Origin: Pseudomonadota bacterium
GTDB lineage: Bacteria > Myxococcota_A > Polyangia > GCA-2747355
DNA: 42,668 nt
NCBI GenBank assembly: GCA_016711215.1
Contig: JADJTL010000009.1
Location: forward strand, 1-42,668
Direction of reading: 5' to 3'
Made by a program: the position numbers and the translations under genes. Position 1 is the stretch's first letter; each line of letters opens with the position of its first letter. The notes under the pieces are model-generated. The model was not told where the DNA came from. It searched no databases and saw nothing but the letters and a program-made list of their open reading frames with translations. Positions 17,901 through 27,999 of the stretch are shown here, in pieces.

Positions 17901-18279
17901 CGTGACCGAGTCCTCGCCGGCGACGGTATTGCACTTCAGCAACCCGCAGCTCGGTCTCAGCCTCGGTCTCAGCCATCTGGCCGATCGTGCGCTCAACGGC
18001 GCGGCCGGCGGCACCACGGGCCTGCGCGAACAACCACCGCTGCCGCAGCGGGGCCTGACGGTGGCGCTCACCCTGCGCAACGCCTACTCGCCCTTCGTCG
18101 CCCCGAATACCACGACGCAGCTCGCGCTGCCGGCGGCGCTCGTGACGGGCCCCGACGGCTACGTCTACATCGTGGACAGCGGCTTGCCGGCCGATCTTGC
18201 GACCTTTGGCGGCCAGGGTCAGGTGCGCCGAATGAGCCAGGCGGAAGCCGCGCTGCAGACCGACTTCCGCGTCCGCTGA
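14902..18279 (+). CDS. Large Cys-rich propeller-like lipoprotein
   Basis: The product has 1125 residues. The signal peptide ends in the lipobox LLLGAC. The N-terminal part has propeller-like segments (LAVLDVPGLV, LRAYVTFPACGLVAEIDLVTG). It is split by an Asp/Gly/Ala-rich low-complexity linker at about 275-350 (GRVDAGAAASGDGRVGPRADAG and similar), and propeller units resume (SLALTEDGRRLFVSSAGAAFLSVVDVG). After about residue 670 come several CRDDxDC ... C modules. Near the end, VLHFSNPQLGLSLGLSHLADRAL and GPDGYVYIVDSGLPADLATFGGQGQ look like further blades. The ATG at 14902 overlaps the upstream stop, so the pair is translationally coupled. The function is unknown; cell-surface location is inferred. 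Confidence 0.78.
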   Translation: MTRTSSSRRRGPRALLLPAGLGLLLGACGSDPVRTTTLNLGRPSALALACMGRASAGGGPVAQPLGQCAAATSASSAAQSSLFGLVANGSRGDVALFVTTTVQESLLDLDANAGFGMVPVGAQPTDLQASQDGCRAVTANEGSCDLAVLDVPGLVRAACASTVRQPAELTRVCPTTAAASTTVVRRVIPRTAAGALLARPHELRLVPEAGERRDPAAGEGQHCASDAPLRAYVTFPACGLVAEIDLVTGLLLQGLVLTPGGFELTTEPRCPRECSPHGAGLGRVDAGAAASGDGRVGPRADAGVAVGDQGVTDSRVVGGGQIGGDGGLEDSGARDGGMADAAPGTDSGLAVAAAVLPTSLALTEDGRRLFVSSAGAAFLSVVDVGADGRFSTPRRIVLEGPGAQTTRLRLSPPTRRFGRFVYAIARDHTVRAISVERERECEMNLDLVRLDEALPIAQAGCFVSAEGPPRRPLASGPGLAIGRLVPRDVAFVQALRASDTTASTTSNATGPLVTPLVGTFALVAYSDGSVVVVDLEDDNYVDAAAGTVSRLHLPHRLRNQEQGLADVGPSAQVATISGVGSGGVPVVVNTLGARELANQGITLRAPGDAVAAEWRMIYEPALLARVSGQLLLRDAEFLLDDRGIDLCALGVHGREEEDGRLRQHGDILALLGCRDDNDCPSAQLCRKPVAQQTDTGLCLDRDRQDEQFRQCSPWLRGVREFLVREARAGEVVLDALPVERQPVVKQALQPAGGCRDDGDCAPDFSCAIEDRALPERPELSLSRGECFRAGCAPEASPPVSCAEGELCALPLHGGPRVCTGAPPPIDPLPGEAARSCAVDADCRPAAAETGRACQRASDCPDTASECRRVSSEARDKTCVDRGWRCSQLPGLAGRCLRPSPCFSGLQRYEVRAGRSFVLGSFSRWSADPQTRACRADPAADPLLENRLPLAGANYPLLTLPVCAHTPLPFETPQPNPCLERLADQGYTGFSAKQSEQASASVTESSPATVLHFSNPQLGLSLGLSHLADRALNGAAGGTTGLREQPPLPQRGLTVALTLRNAYSPFVAPNTTTQLALPAALVTGPDGYVYIVDSGLPADLATFGGQGQVRRMSQAEAALQTDFRVR

Positions 18280-18281
18280 AG

Positions 18282-18315
18282 CCCGCGACCCCGACCGCTT
18301 TTTTGCGCGGGTTTT
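18282..18315 (+). terminator. Possible rho-independent terminator
   Basis: CCCGCG (18282-18287) can pair with CGCGGG (18306-18311), immediately followed by TTTT (18312-18315), three bases after the stop of the large lipoprotein gene. The 18-base loop and short T-tract make it weak. The same bases include a possible promoter, TTGCGC (18303-18308) with TAGATT (18326-18331), for the SPOR gene. Confidence 0.35.
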
Positions 18316-18352
18316 CCCTGGCGGCTAGATTCGCCGGCGAGAGGTGAGCCTG

Positions 18353-19189
18353 ATGCGCGACCAAGAGAAGTGGCGCGATCGCGTGGAGCTGTCGCTCGAC
18401 AGCAGGCAGGTCTTTCTGCTCTTCGCCGGCGCTGCGGTCGTCCTCATCCTGGTCTTCGTCTTCGGCATCGCCGTGGGCAAACGGCTCGAGGGCGACGCCG
18501 TGCCGCAGGCCGAGACGGATCCGCTCGCGATCCTCGATCAGCTGAGCGCGGGCGAGCAGGACCATGGGGCGGCGCTGAGCTTTCCCGAGGCACTCACGGG
18601 CGGTGACAAGGGAGCCGCTGCGGGCGCGGCCGCGGGTGGAGCGCGACCCAGCCGATCGCCCTCGACGCCGCCAGACGAGGCCGCGTCGCCCAACGTGGCT
18701 CCGGCGCTCCCTGCGGCCACCGCGCCGCCGGCGCCGACGCTGGCCCGTGAGCTGGCCCGCGCATCGGCCCGCGCCGCCGCGGAGGCTACGCCCAATCCGC
18801 CCACGGCCCGATTCGCGCCGCCGCTGCCCGGGGCGCGCAGCCAGTCGGGCGTGAGCTCGGGCCTCCCCCGACCACAGGCTGCGGTGGCCGTCGCTGCGAT
18901 CCCGGCCGCGATCCCGGCCGCGACCCCCACTGCGATCCCGGCCGCGCCACCTCGTGGCGGCTATACGCTGCAGGTCAGCGCCTTTCAGAGCGAGGTCGAA
19001 GCGAAGCAGTTCCTGCGCCAGCTCGAGCGCCGTGGGTTGCATCCGCAGCTCGTGCGCGCTGAGGTGCCGGATCGAGGCACCTGGTACCGTGTGCGCCTGG
19101 GTCAGTACAAGAGCTGGGAGCAGGCTGTTGCCGCCAAGGAGCAGTTCGAGCGTTCGAACGGCGTGATCGCGTACGTTACGCGCAACTAG
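18353..19189 (+). CDS. SPOR-domain membrane protein
   Basis: The product has 278 residues: a cytoplasmic N-terminus, one membrane segment (about 19-42), a long Ala/Pro-rich periplasmic linker and a C-terminal SPOR domain (about 202-278, YTLQVSAFQSEVEAKQF ... WYRVRLGQY). SPOR domains bind glycan strands stripped of peptides at division sites, so a role in septal peptidoglycan is likely. The ATG at 18353 is preceded by GAGAGGTGA at a good distance. The linker contains four 12-bp DNA repeats. It sits 79 bases upstream of mutS. Confidence 0.88.
   Translation: MRDQEKWRDRVELSLDSRQVFLLFAGAAVVLILVFVFGIAVGKRLEGDAVPQAETDPLAILDQLSAGEQDHGAALSFPEALTGGDKGAAAGAAAGGARPSRSPSTPPDEAASPNVAPALPAATAPPAPTLARELARASARAAAEATPNPPTARFAPPLPGARSQSGVSSGLPRPQAAVAVAAIPAAIPAATPTAIPAAPPRGGYTLQVSAFQSEVEAKQFLRQLERRGLHPQLVRAEVPDRGTWYRVRLGQYKSWEQAVAAKEQFERSNGVIAYVTRN
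18896..18943 (+). repeat. Four 12-bp tandem repeats in the SPOR linker
   Basis: The unit GCGATCCCGGCC occurs at 18896, 18908 and 18932, with a diverged copy at 18920. It encodes a run of Ile/Thr-Pro-Ala-Ala in the periplasmic linker. The 12-bp period keeps the frame, so copy number could vary without inactivation. Confidence 0.8.
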
Positions 19190-19268
19190 CTCAGCTCGCC
19201 CGTCGGCACCGCGTCGTTCACCGGCCCGCGCTGGACGTGTTTGAGTCGTCGCGCAGGGAGCACACGTG

Positions 19269-21983
<2,715 letters not shown>

Positions 21984-22002
21984 CTGCCTTAGTGCTGGAG
22001 GA

Positions 22003-22929
22003 ATGCACCGCTGGCTCTTGCGCACGGCGCTCGCGATCTTGCTCGGGGCGACGCTCCTCACGGGGGCGGGGGCCGGGGCGAGCGCGGCGCGGCGGCGCAG
22101 CGGCCCGGTCGATCGCTTTCCGCCGCTGGTGCTGATCAACGTCAATGCGCCCGGTCAACCGCGCCTGAGCCTTCGGCTCTACGATCGACGCGGCCGCCTT
22201 CAACGCGGGGTCGCGCGCCGTGTGGCGAGCTTCCTGCGCTGCCACCATACGGGTAAACGCCATGTGATCGCGCCGCGGCTGCTCGCGGAGGCCTATCGCG
22301 TCTTCCGTCGCTTCGGTCGGCGCCCGCTCCTGGTCTACAGCGCCTTTCGCGACCGCCGTGTCGCGCGCCTCAAGCGCAGCTTCCACACGCGGGGGCAAGC
22401 TCTGGACTTTCGGATCGAAGGGGTCAGCAATCGCCAGCTACGCGACTTCTTGCTCGCGTCGCGGCGCAATGTCGGCGTCGGTTACTACACCGGCTCGCCC
22501 TTCGTGCACCTCGACGTTCGCGATCGTCCGGCGTTCTGGGTCGACTTCAGCGGGCCGGGGGAGCCCGCGCGCTATGCGGCTGAGCCGCGCGCGGTGCTAC
22601 TGGCCGAGCGTCGCGGAATCAGGCCCGGCGCGCTCGAAGCGCTGAGTCTCGCCCGCGTCACCCCGGCCCGAGCTGCCTCGAAGGATGCCGTCGCCGCAGT
22701 GGAACGCAGGGCCCCTGCCGATACGATCTTGATCAGCGCGGCAGGCGAGGCGATCGGCGTCGCCGGTGGCGTGGGGCGCGCGGCCGTCGCCCGAGGCGAG
22801 CTGGTGGCGCCCAGCGCGCAGCCGCTCGGTCCAGCGGCGACGGTGATCGCGTCGAGGCCCAGGCCGGAGGCCGGCGCCGACCGCGGCGGGGCGATTGCTC
22901 CACCGGCGCGGACGCCAGTGCTAGAGTGA
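22003..22929 (+). CDS. DUF882 / MepK-like M15-family peptidase, exported
   Basis: The product has 308 residues with a signal peptide (LLRTALAILLGATLLTGAGAGASA). The catalytic domain carries the zinc ligands of the YcbK/MepK (DUF882) group: H128 and D135 in FHTRGQALDFR, and H169 in FVHLDV, with the typical VGYYTGSPFVHLDVRDRPAFWVD context. E. coli MepK cuts peptidoglycan cross-links, and a similar periplasmic role is inferred. A tail of about 110 residues rich in Ala, Arg and Val follows, with no known domain. The ribosome binding site GGAGGA (21997-22002) directly abuts the ATG, an unusually short spacing. The gene starts 19 bases after mutS. Confidence 0.85.
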   Translation: MHRWLLRTALAILLGATLLTGAGAGASAARRRSGPVDRFPPLVLINVNAPGQPRLSLRLYDRRGRLQRGVARRVASFLRCHHTGKRHVIAPRLLAEAYRVFRRFGRRPLLVYSAFRDRRVARLKRSFHTRGQALDFRIEGVSNRQLRDFLLASRRNVGVGYYTGSPFVHLDVRDRPAFWVDFSGPGEPARYAAEPRAVLLAERRGIRPGALEALSLARVTPARAASKDAVAAVERRAPADTILISAAGEAIGVAGGVGRAAVARGELVAPSAQPLGPAATVIASRPRPEAGADRGGAIAPPARTPVLE

Positions 22930-23041
22930 TGCAGTTGGAACTGGCGTTGCGGAGGCGACGGGGCCTGCAGTCCGGCGCTTCGCAGCGCCCTCCGGCGGGG
23001 ATTCTGAACGGCGGCACCGCCATCGCGTCACGAGGTGACCC

Positions 23042-23950
23042 ATGCAGGCAGGTTCGCGCAGCCGGTTAGGCGCTGCGCTGCTGACAGCAGCGTCGATCGC
23101 GCTGCTGAGCGCCTCCCCAGCGGCAGCGCGCGCCCGGCGCGCCACGGCCGCCCGCGGGGCCACCGCAGCGAGGCAGAGGACGACAGCGAGCCAGAGGCCG
23201 ACGTCCGCCGCCGCCAAGGAGCTCGCGGCGCTGCTGGGCAAGTACCAGTGGGGCGCGTCTTCGGCCGAGGTACTGAAGCTGCTCGAGCAGGAGGTGCGGG
23301 CGGAGTTTGCGCCCAGCCTCGCCGAGACCAAGGAACCCCTGGAGCAGGATCGCCTGCGGCGGAAGCTGGCGGAGGCGATCGAGGTCCTGCGCAAGAACTA
23401 CGTCAGCTTCGACGGGCAGGCCACGCCCTGGGACATCTCGTTGGTGGATAAGGAGTTCGCCCACCGCACGGGCGAGAGTCTGGCGGTTCGCTGGGGCAAA
23501 CGCGACCGTCGCTTCTATTTCTTCCACGCGGGTCGGCTGTGGAAGATCTACATCGCCTTCAACAGCGACCTTTACCAGGGCAAGACCTTCGATGATTTCG
23601 CGGTCGTGATGGAGCGGCGTTTCGGGCCCGCGGAGCGTAAATTTCGCACGACGATCAAGGGCGAAGCCACCCCCGCCTACCTACGCTGGCCGCCGATCGA
23701 TGGGACTGCCCTACGCGCGATCGACAACACTCAGTTCTTCGGCAACTTCTGTCTGGCCTTTGCCGACCAAGCCGGGCGCGCGCGCGTGCGCGAGGCACGT
23801 AAGTTGGTGCGTCGGCCACGCCAGCGCCGGGACGCGCTCGTCGAGAGCGTGTTGCGGCCGGTCGGTGGTGCCGGGGCGGTCGACGAAAACGTCGTCGATC
23901 GCCTGACGGGCCAGGTGACGGCCCCCACACGGCGTCCCGCAGCGCGTTAG
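23042..23950 (+). CDS. Exported protein of unknown function
   Basis: The product has 302 residues with a signal peptide ending near SASPAAARA. A basic Ala/Thr-rich linker follows, then a globular region (KYQWGASSAEVLKLLEQEV, FVDGQATPWDISLVDKEFAHRTGE-like, RFYFFHAGRLWKIYIAFNSDLYQGKTFDDF, VVMERRFGP) that has the look of a conserved myxobacterial periplasmic domain I cannot name. The tail is basic and low in complexity. The ATG at 23042 has GAGGTGA upstream. Its stop overlaps the stop of the convergent PBP gene by three to four bases. Confidence 0.75.
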   Translation: MQAGSRSRLGAALLTAASIALLSASPAAARARRATAARGATAARQRTTASQRPTSAAAKELAALLGKYQWGASSAEVLKLLEQEVRAEFAPSLAETKEPLEQDRLRRKLAEAIEVLRKNYVSFDGQATPWDISLVDKEFAHRTGESLAVRWGKRDRRFYFFHAGRLWKIYIAFNSDLYQGKTFDDFAVVMERRFGPAERKFRTTIKGEATPAYLRWPPIDGTALRAIDNTQFFGNFCLAFADQAGRARVREARKLVRRPRQRRDALVESVLRPVGGAGAVDENVVDRLTGQVTAPTRRPAAR

Positions 23951-26403
23951 TCGGCTCCACTCGCCGGCGGGCGTGTTTCATAGGTGCCGGGCTTGTAGAA
24001 GATCTCGACCGCGGGCTGACCTGGCCGCGGCGGGCCTCCGGAAAGGAGGTCGATCGTCGCGCGCTCGAGGCCGGGCGGCCGGAGCAGGGGCAGCTCGCGC
24101 TGAGGGCGCCGGCCGACGGCCGCGCGCATGAAGTTGGCCCAGAGCGGAATCGCCGCCGTGTAGCTCGCCTCCTTGGCGCCAAGCGGCCGTTCATTCGTGT
24201 CGTCACCGATCCAGGCCGTCGCCGCCCACTGCGAGCTGAAGCCGCTGAACCAGAGATCGAGCGTGTCGCTGCTGGTGCCGCCCTTGCCAGCGGTGGGGGC
24301 CGGCACGATGCGACAGCGCGCGGCGATGCCTGTGCGCACGGCATCGCGCAGGAGGGTCGTCGTCAGGAACGCGGTTCGCGCGTCGATGTCGCGGCTGGCT
24401 TCATCGCCGGCGGTAGCCCAGAGGCGGTCGAGCCGCTCGGCCTCGCTGAGCCACGGATCCTCGACGATCGTGTGATCTTCCAGGAGCGCGCCGCGCCGGT
24501 CGCGGAGTTGGCGCAGGTACTGCAAGTCGCGACGGGTTCCCCCGCGCGCGAAGGTGGCGAAGGCGCGGGTCAGCTCGTCCATGCGCACGCAGCTCGCACC
24601 GAGGGCCAGACCCTTGTCGGCCACGAGCTCCGTGCTGAAGCCGAGCCGTCGCGCCCAGGCAGCGGTGGCCTGCGCGCCGACCGCGGCGAGTAACTCGATC
24701 GAAGGGAGGTTGAGCGACCTGATCAGCGCGAAGTGCAGCGTTACTTCGCCGTTGAGCGTGCCGTGAATGTTTTGGGGGTTCCACGCCTCTCCCGGCTCGG
24801 GAACGTAGGGCTTGTCCTTGAGGATCGTGCCCATTGAGAAGCGGTCGCCGTCGAGGGCCAGCGAGTAGTAGATCGGCTTGAAGGTGCTCCCTGGCTGGCG
24901 GCAGGCCTGGCTCGTGCGATCGAAGGCGCTGCGGTCGAAGTCCAGCCCGCCGATGGCCGCCAGCACGTAGCCGCTCTGATGGTCGTAGAGCAGAAACGCG
25001 CCCTCGATTCTTGGGATCTGGTCCAGCGCCATCGTCGGCAGCGGATCGCGCACGGTGCCCCAGCTCTTGGGTCTGCTCGCTGGCGCTGGTGAGCTGACCC
25101 AGACCAGCTCGCCCGGATGCAGGGCTTCGCTGACCGCGGCGATCGTGCGCTCGTTCTCGGGATCGACGCGCGAATAGGGCGCCGCCCACGTCATCAACCC
25201 GAGCGGGATCGCGATCCGCCGCGAACCGATTCGCGCCAGGGCGCGGCGCTCGTCGACCTGATCGATCAGCGCGAGGTAGGGGCGATCGACGCGCAAGGTC
25301 TGCGGCGCGTAGATCGCTGTGATGCGCGAGAGGACCTGCTGGCGCTCCTCGGCGCTGGCGATCTGAGCGAGCGGTCCGCGCCAGCCCTGACGCTTGTCGA
25401 GCGCCCGCACCGCCTGCAGGGTCTTTTCGCGGGCCAACGCCAGGAGCCCGAGGTCGAGCGTCGTGCTGATCTCCCAGCCCGCGGAGGCCAGGCGTTCGGC
25501 GCCGTAGCGCTGCGTGAGCTGACGATGCACCCGCTCCGCGAAGTGGGGAGCGAGCCAGCGCAGGGGATCGGGATCGGCGGGGCGCCGCGCGAGGATCAGC
25601 GCTTCACGTTGCGCCTGCTCCGCCTCGCCCGCCGTGGTGTAGCCCGCGGCGACCATCGCCTGCAGCACCTGGGCGCGTCGCTCGCGGGCTCGCCGCGGGT
25701 TGACGCGCGGCGAGAAGCGCGAAGGCGCCTGCGCAAGGCCGGCCAAGAGGGCGCTCTGCGCCAACGTCAGCTGCGCCGGTTCCTTGCCGAAGTACTCTCG
25801 AGCCGCCGCGCGCACGCCGTAGGCGCGACTGCCGAGAAAAACGTGGTTCAGATAGTAGTAGAGGATTTCCTCTTTGGTGTGCCGCGCCTCGATGCGCCGC
25901 GCTAGGACGATCTCGTTCAGCTTGCGACCGATCGACCGCTCGGAGGAGAGGAGGGTCTTGGCCACCTGCTGCGTGATCGTGCTGCCGCCCTGGCGCACGC
26001 GGCCAGCGCGGAGGTTCGCCCACGCGGCGCGCGCGATACCGCGCAGGTCGACCCCGCCATGGTGATAGAAGTTGCGATCCTCGATCGCGATCAGCGCGTG
26101 CAGGAGGGTGGCGGGCAGCTCACCGATCGCCACGAGGTGGCGGCGCTCCTTGGCGTAGCGCGCCAGCAGCGTGCCGTCGCTGGCGCGGAGGCGGGACTCG
26201 ATCGCCGCCGTCTCGCCGTAGCGGCGCAGATCCGGCGGCACGGGCCCCGTCGCGGCCAGCAGCAGATAACCCGCGGGAAGGGCGGCAGTGACGATCGCGA
26301 GCAGGGCGCAGGCTACAAAGCCGTAGAGCTTGAGCAGCCAATAGAGAAAGCCGCCCTCCGCCGGATTGGCGACGACCACGCGCTGCGTGCTGCCAGGGGG
26401 CAT
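23947..26403 (-). CDS. mrcA: Class A penicillin-binding protein (PBP1A type)
   Basis: This bifunctional enzyme polymerises and cross-links peptidoglycan. The 818-residue product has an N-terminal membrane anchor (about 27-51), a glycosyltransferase domain with AIEDRNFYHHGG (catalytic Glu108), GGSTITQQVAK (139-149) and RRIEARHTKEEILYYYLN, then an inserted OB-like region and a transpeptidase domain with the Ser active site STFK (506-509), SLN (563-565) and KGGT (707-710). The last motif is normally KTGT, so the middle Thr is replaced by Gly. The ATG at 26403 has GGAG eight bases upstream. It is 29 bases downstream of the membrane protein gene at 26433-27650, so the two are cotranscribed. Confidence 0.92.
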   Translation of the reverse strand: MPPGSTQRVVVANPAEGGFLYWLLKLYGFVACALLAIVTAALPAGYLLLAATGPVPPDLRRYGETAAIESRLRASDGTLLARYAKERRHLVAIGELPATLLHALIAIEDRNFYHHGGVDLRGIARAAWANLRAGRVRQGGSTITQQVAKTLLSSERSIGRKLNEIVLARRIEARHTKEEILYYYLNHVFLGSRAYGVRAAAREYFGKEPAQLTLAQSALLAGLAQAPSRFSPRVNPRRARERRAQVLQAMVAAGYTTAGEAEQAQREALILARRPADPDPLRWLAPHFAERVHRQLTQRYGAERLASAGWEISTTLDLGLLALAREKTLQAVRALDKRQGWRGPLAQIASAEERQQVLSRITAIYAPQTLRVDRPYLALIDQVDERRALARIGSRRIAIPLGLMTWAAPYSRVDPENERTIAAVSEALHPGELVWVSSPAPASRPKSWGTVRDPLPTMALDQIPRIEGAFLLYDHQSGYVLAAIGGLDFDRSAFDRTSQACRQPGSTFKPIYYSLALDGDRFSMGTILKDKPYVPEPGEAWNPQNIHGTLNGEVTLHFALIRSLNLPSIELLAAVGAQATAAWARRLGFSTELVADKGLALGASCVRMDELTRAFATFARGGTRRDLQYLRQLRDRRGALLEDHTIVEDPWLSEAERLDRLWATAGDEASRDIDARTAFLTTTLLRDAVRTGIAARCRIVPAPTAGKGGTSSDTLDLWFSGFSSQWAATAWIGDDTNERPLGAKEASYTAAIPLWANFMRAAVGRRPQRELPLLRPPGLERATIDLLSGGPPRPGQPAVEIFYKPGTYETRPPASGAD

Positions 26404-26432
26404 CCGAGAGCTCCGCCGCGGAGGGTGGGCGC

Positions 26433-27650
26433 TCAGAGCGCGAAGAGCGTCGGACGCGTCGCCTGCTGGGCCAGGCTCTCGAGCAGCGGCTTGCGGTCCT
26501 TTTCGACCAGCGCGCTGAGACTGAGCAGGGCCGAGAGGCGTGAGACGTAGAGCTCATGGGCCAAGAACCCCGGCTTGGCGCCGGCCACGGCCTGCCACTC
26601 CGCATCCGGGACGATCGGCACCACGAGGTTGGAGAGCAGCCCGCCCTTGGCCGGCTTGCCTGGGCGCCGCGACCAGGTCTTGGCGCCCCCACTGCGGACG
26701 AAGAAGCCCTGAATCTCGGATAACTTGCACTTCTTATCGGTGGTGGCTTGCTCGCTGCTGCAGTAGGGATCGCCGACCTCGACCAGCGATCCGAGGAAGA
26801 AGGACCCCTTGTCGTCGACCAGGACGATGCCGTTCTTCCGCTGCACGCTCTCCGCGCTCTCCTTGAGGTAGGTCTCGATCGCTCGCTGCTGGCTCTCCGC
26901 GTGATCGACGAAGTCCTCGACCGCGCGGACCAGACGCAGGGTGTTGTTGTAGTAGTTGAACAGACGGCTGATCAGCAGGTCGTCCATCATCGCGTAGTTG
27001 GTGCGAAAGAGCGTGTTCTCGACGCGGCGCATGCCCTCCGAGTTGGCGTAGGGTGACGAGGCCTGGAGATCTTTGAGCGCGGTCACGAGCGCGCTGTCGA
27101 AGGCGCGGCGCTGCGGGTTCCTCTGCAGGCTTTGGCGCACCGCGCTCCCAACTTGCTGGTCGAGCTGCGCCAGCTTCTCGACCTCCTGGTTGAGGCGCTG
27201 AGCATCAACGATCGTCCGGTTGTAGAGCTTGCGGGCGTGGAAGATGCTTCCCGACGCATGGCCCGCCACGAGGCCCAAGAGCAGGACGGCCAGCGCGCCG
27301 CCAAGCCACGGCCAGGGGCTTTGGGTCGGCTCAGGAATCGCCACGGGCGGACCGCGATCGACGATCAAGGGCGCGCGGCCGGTCGGCGTGGCGCTCGGCG
27401 CCGTCGCGAAGGGATCACGCCGCCGCTCCGGGGGCGGCGCGACCACCTGATACTGGCCTGTGGGGCCGATGCTCGGCGGCGGAATCACCATCGGCGTCGT
27501 CCCGGTCGGCGGGCGAAGGCCTGCTCCCACCGCGGGCTGAGCCGGTGAGGTCACCGCTTGTCCCGTCGATCCGGCCGGCGCGGGCTTGAGGCCAAGCCGA
27601 GCCTTCAAGTCGCTCAGGTCACCGGTCGGGCGCTTCGTATTCTCGTCCAA
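26433..27650 (-). CDS. Membrane protein with large periplasmic domain, TTG start
   Basis: The product has 405 residues: a Pro-rich cytoplasmic part (about 1-110), one membrane segment (113-136, WPWLGGALAVLLLGLVAG) and a helical periplasmic region (KLYNRTIVDAQRLNQEVEKLAQLDQQVG, YNNTLRLVRAVEDFVDHAESQQ, YCSSEQATTDKKCKLSEIQGFFVR). I chose TTG at 27650 because GGAGGA lies exactly six bases upstream; an upstream GTG in frame has no such site. The opening DLSDLKARLGLKPAP resembles other myxobacterial envelope proteins. It directly precedes the PBP gene and may act with it. No family is recognised. Confidence 0.72.
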   Translation of the reverse strand: MDENTKRPTGDLSDLKARLGLKPAPAGSTGQAVTSPAQPAVGAGLRPPTGTTPMVIPPPSIGPTGQYQVVAPPPERRRDPFATAPSATPTGRAPLIVDRGPPVAIPEPTQSPWPWLGGALAVLLLGLVAGHASGSIFHARKLYNRTIVDAQRLNQEVEKLAQLDQQVGSAVRQSLQRNPQRRAFDSALVTALKDLQASSPYANSEGMRRVENTLFRTNYAMMDDLLISRLFNYYNNTLRLVRAVEDFVDHAESQQRAIETYLKESAESVQRKNGIVLVDDKGSFFLGSLVEVGDPYCSSEQATTDKKCKLSEIQGFFVRSGGAKTWSRRPGKPAKGGLLSNLVVPIVPDAEWQAVAGAKPGFLAHELYVSRLSALLSLSALVEKDRKPLLESLAQQATRPTLFAL

Positions 27651-27678
27651 AGGATGTCCTCCATCTGCTGCCAGGCAC

Positions 27679-27712
27679 GCATGCTGGGTGCGCATGCTGG
27701 GTGCATATGCAC
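27679..27712. promoter_or_regulatory. Tandem 13-bp repeat plus 12-bp palindrome, possible operator array
   Basis: GCATGCTGGGTGC is perfectly duplicated (27679-27691, 27692-27704) and runs into the perfect palindrome GTGCATATGCAC (27701-27712). This places three dyads (GCATGC, GCATGC, GCATATGC) at 11-13 bp spacing, 29-62 bp upstream of the TTG start at 27650. Confidence 0.5.
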
Positions 27713-27738
27713 TCGGGCGCGCTCGCCGCGCCGTCGAT

Positions 27739-27770
27739 TCCTGCCGGCCTGTGGTCCTGCCGGCCTGTGG
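27739..27770. repeat. Perfect 16-bp tandem duplication
   Basis: TCCTGCCGGCCTGTGG occurs at 27739-27754 and again at 27755-27770 without mismatch, in the 349-bp gap between divergent genes. Confidence 0.9.
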
Positions 27771-27879
27771 CGCCGATCAGTGCTGGCCGAGCAAGCCGGG
27801 TGATCGCGGGCGCTTCGCGCTGTTAGGAAGTGAGCTGAGCAGCTAAACTCCGGCCGCGCCGTCTGGCCTCGGAGGCCTC

Positions 27880-27947
27880 GATCTCGGAACCCCTGATCTC
27901 GGAACCCTGGATCTAGGAACCATCGTTTGATCTAGGAACCATCGTTG
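27880..27947. repeat. Four-unit tandem repeat upstream of a lipoprotein gene
   Basis: Two 15-bp units beginning GATCTCGGAACCC (27880, 27895) are followed by two 19-bp units, GATCTAGGAACCATCGTT plus T or G (27910-27928, 27929-27947). All share GATCTMGGAACC. The array ends 52 bp before the ATG at 28000. The rest of the 27651-27999 gap holds only the two repeats described above; no gene or clear promoter was seen. Confidence 0.85.
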
Positions 27948-27999
27948 GATGGGCTGCGGGGCTCGCCTTCCGCCAGCGGCCGGAGTCTAAGAACCGCCG

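Noticed and set aside
27880..27947. CRISPR array
   Set aside because: The units are contiguous or differ by four bases, with no spacers and no cas genes nearby.
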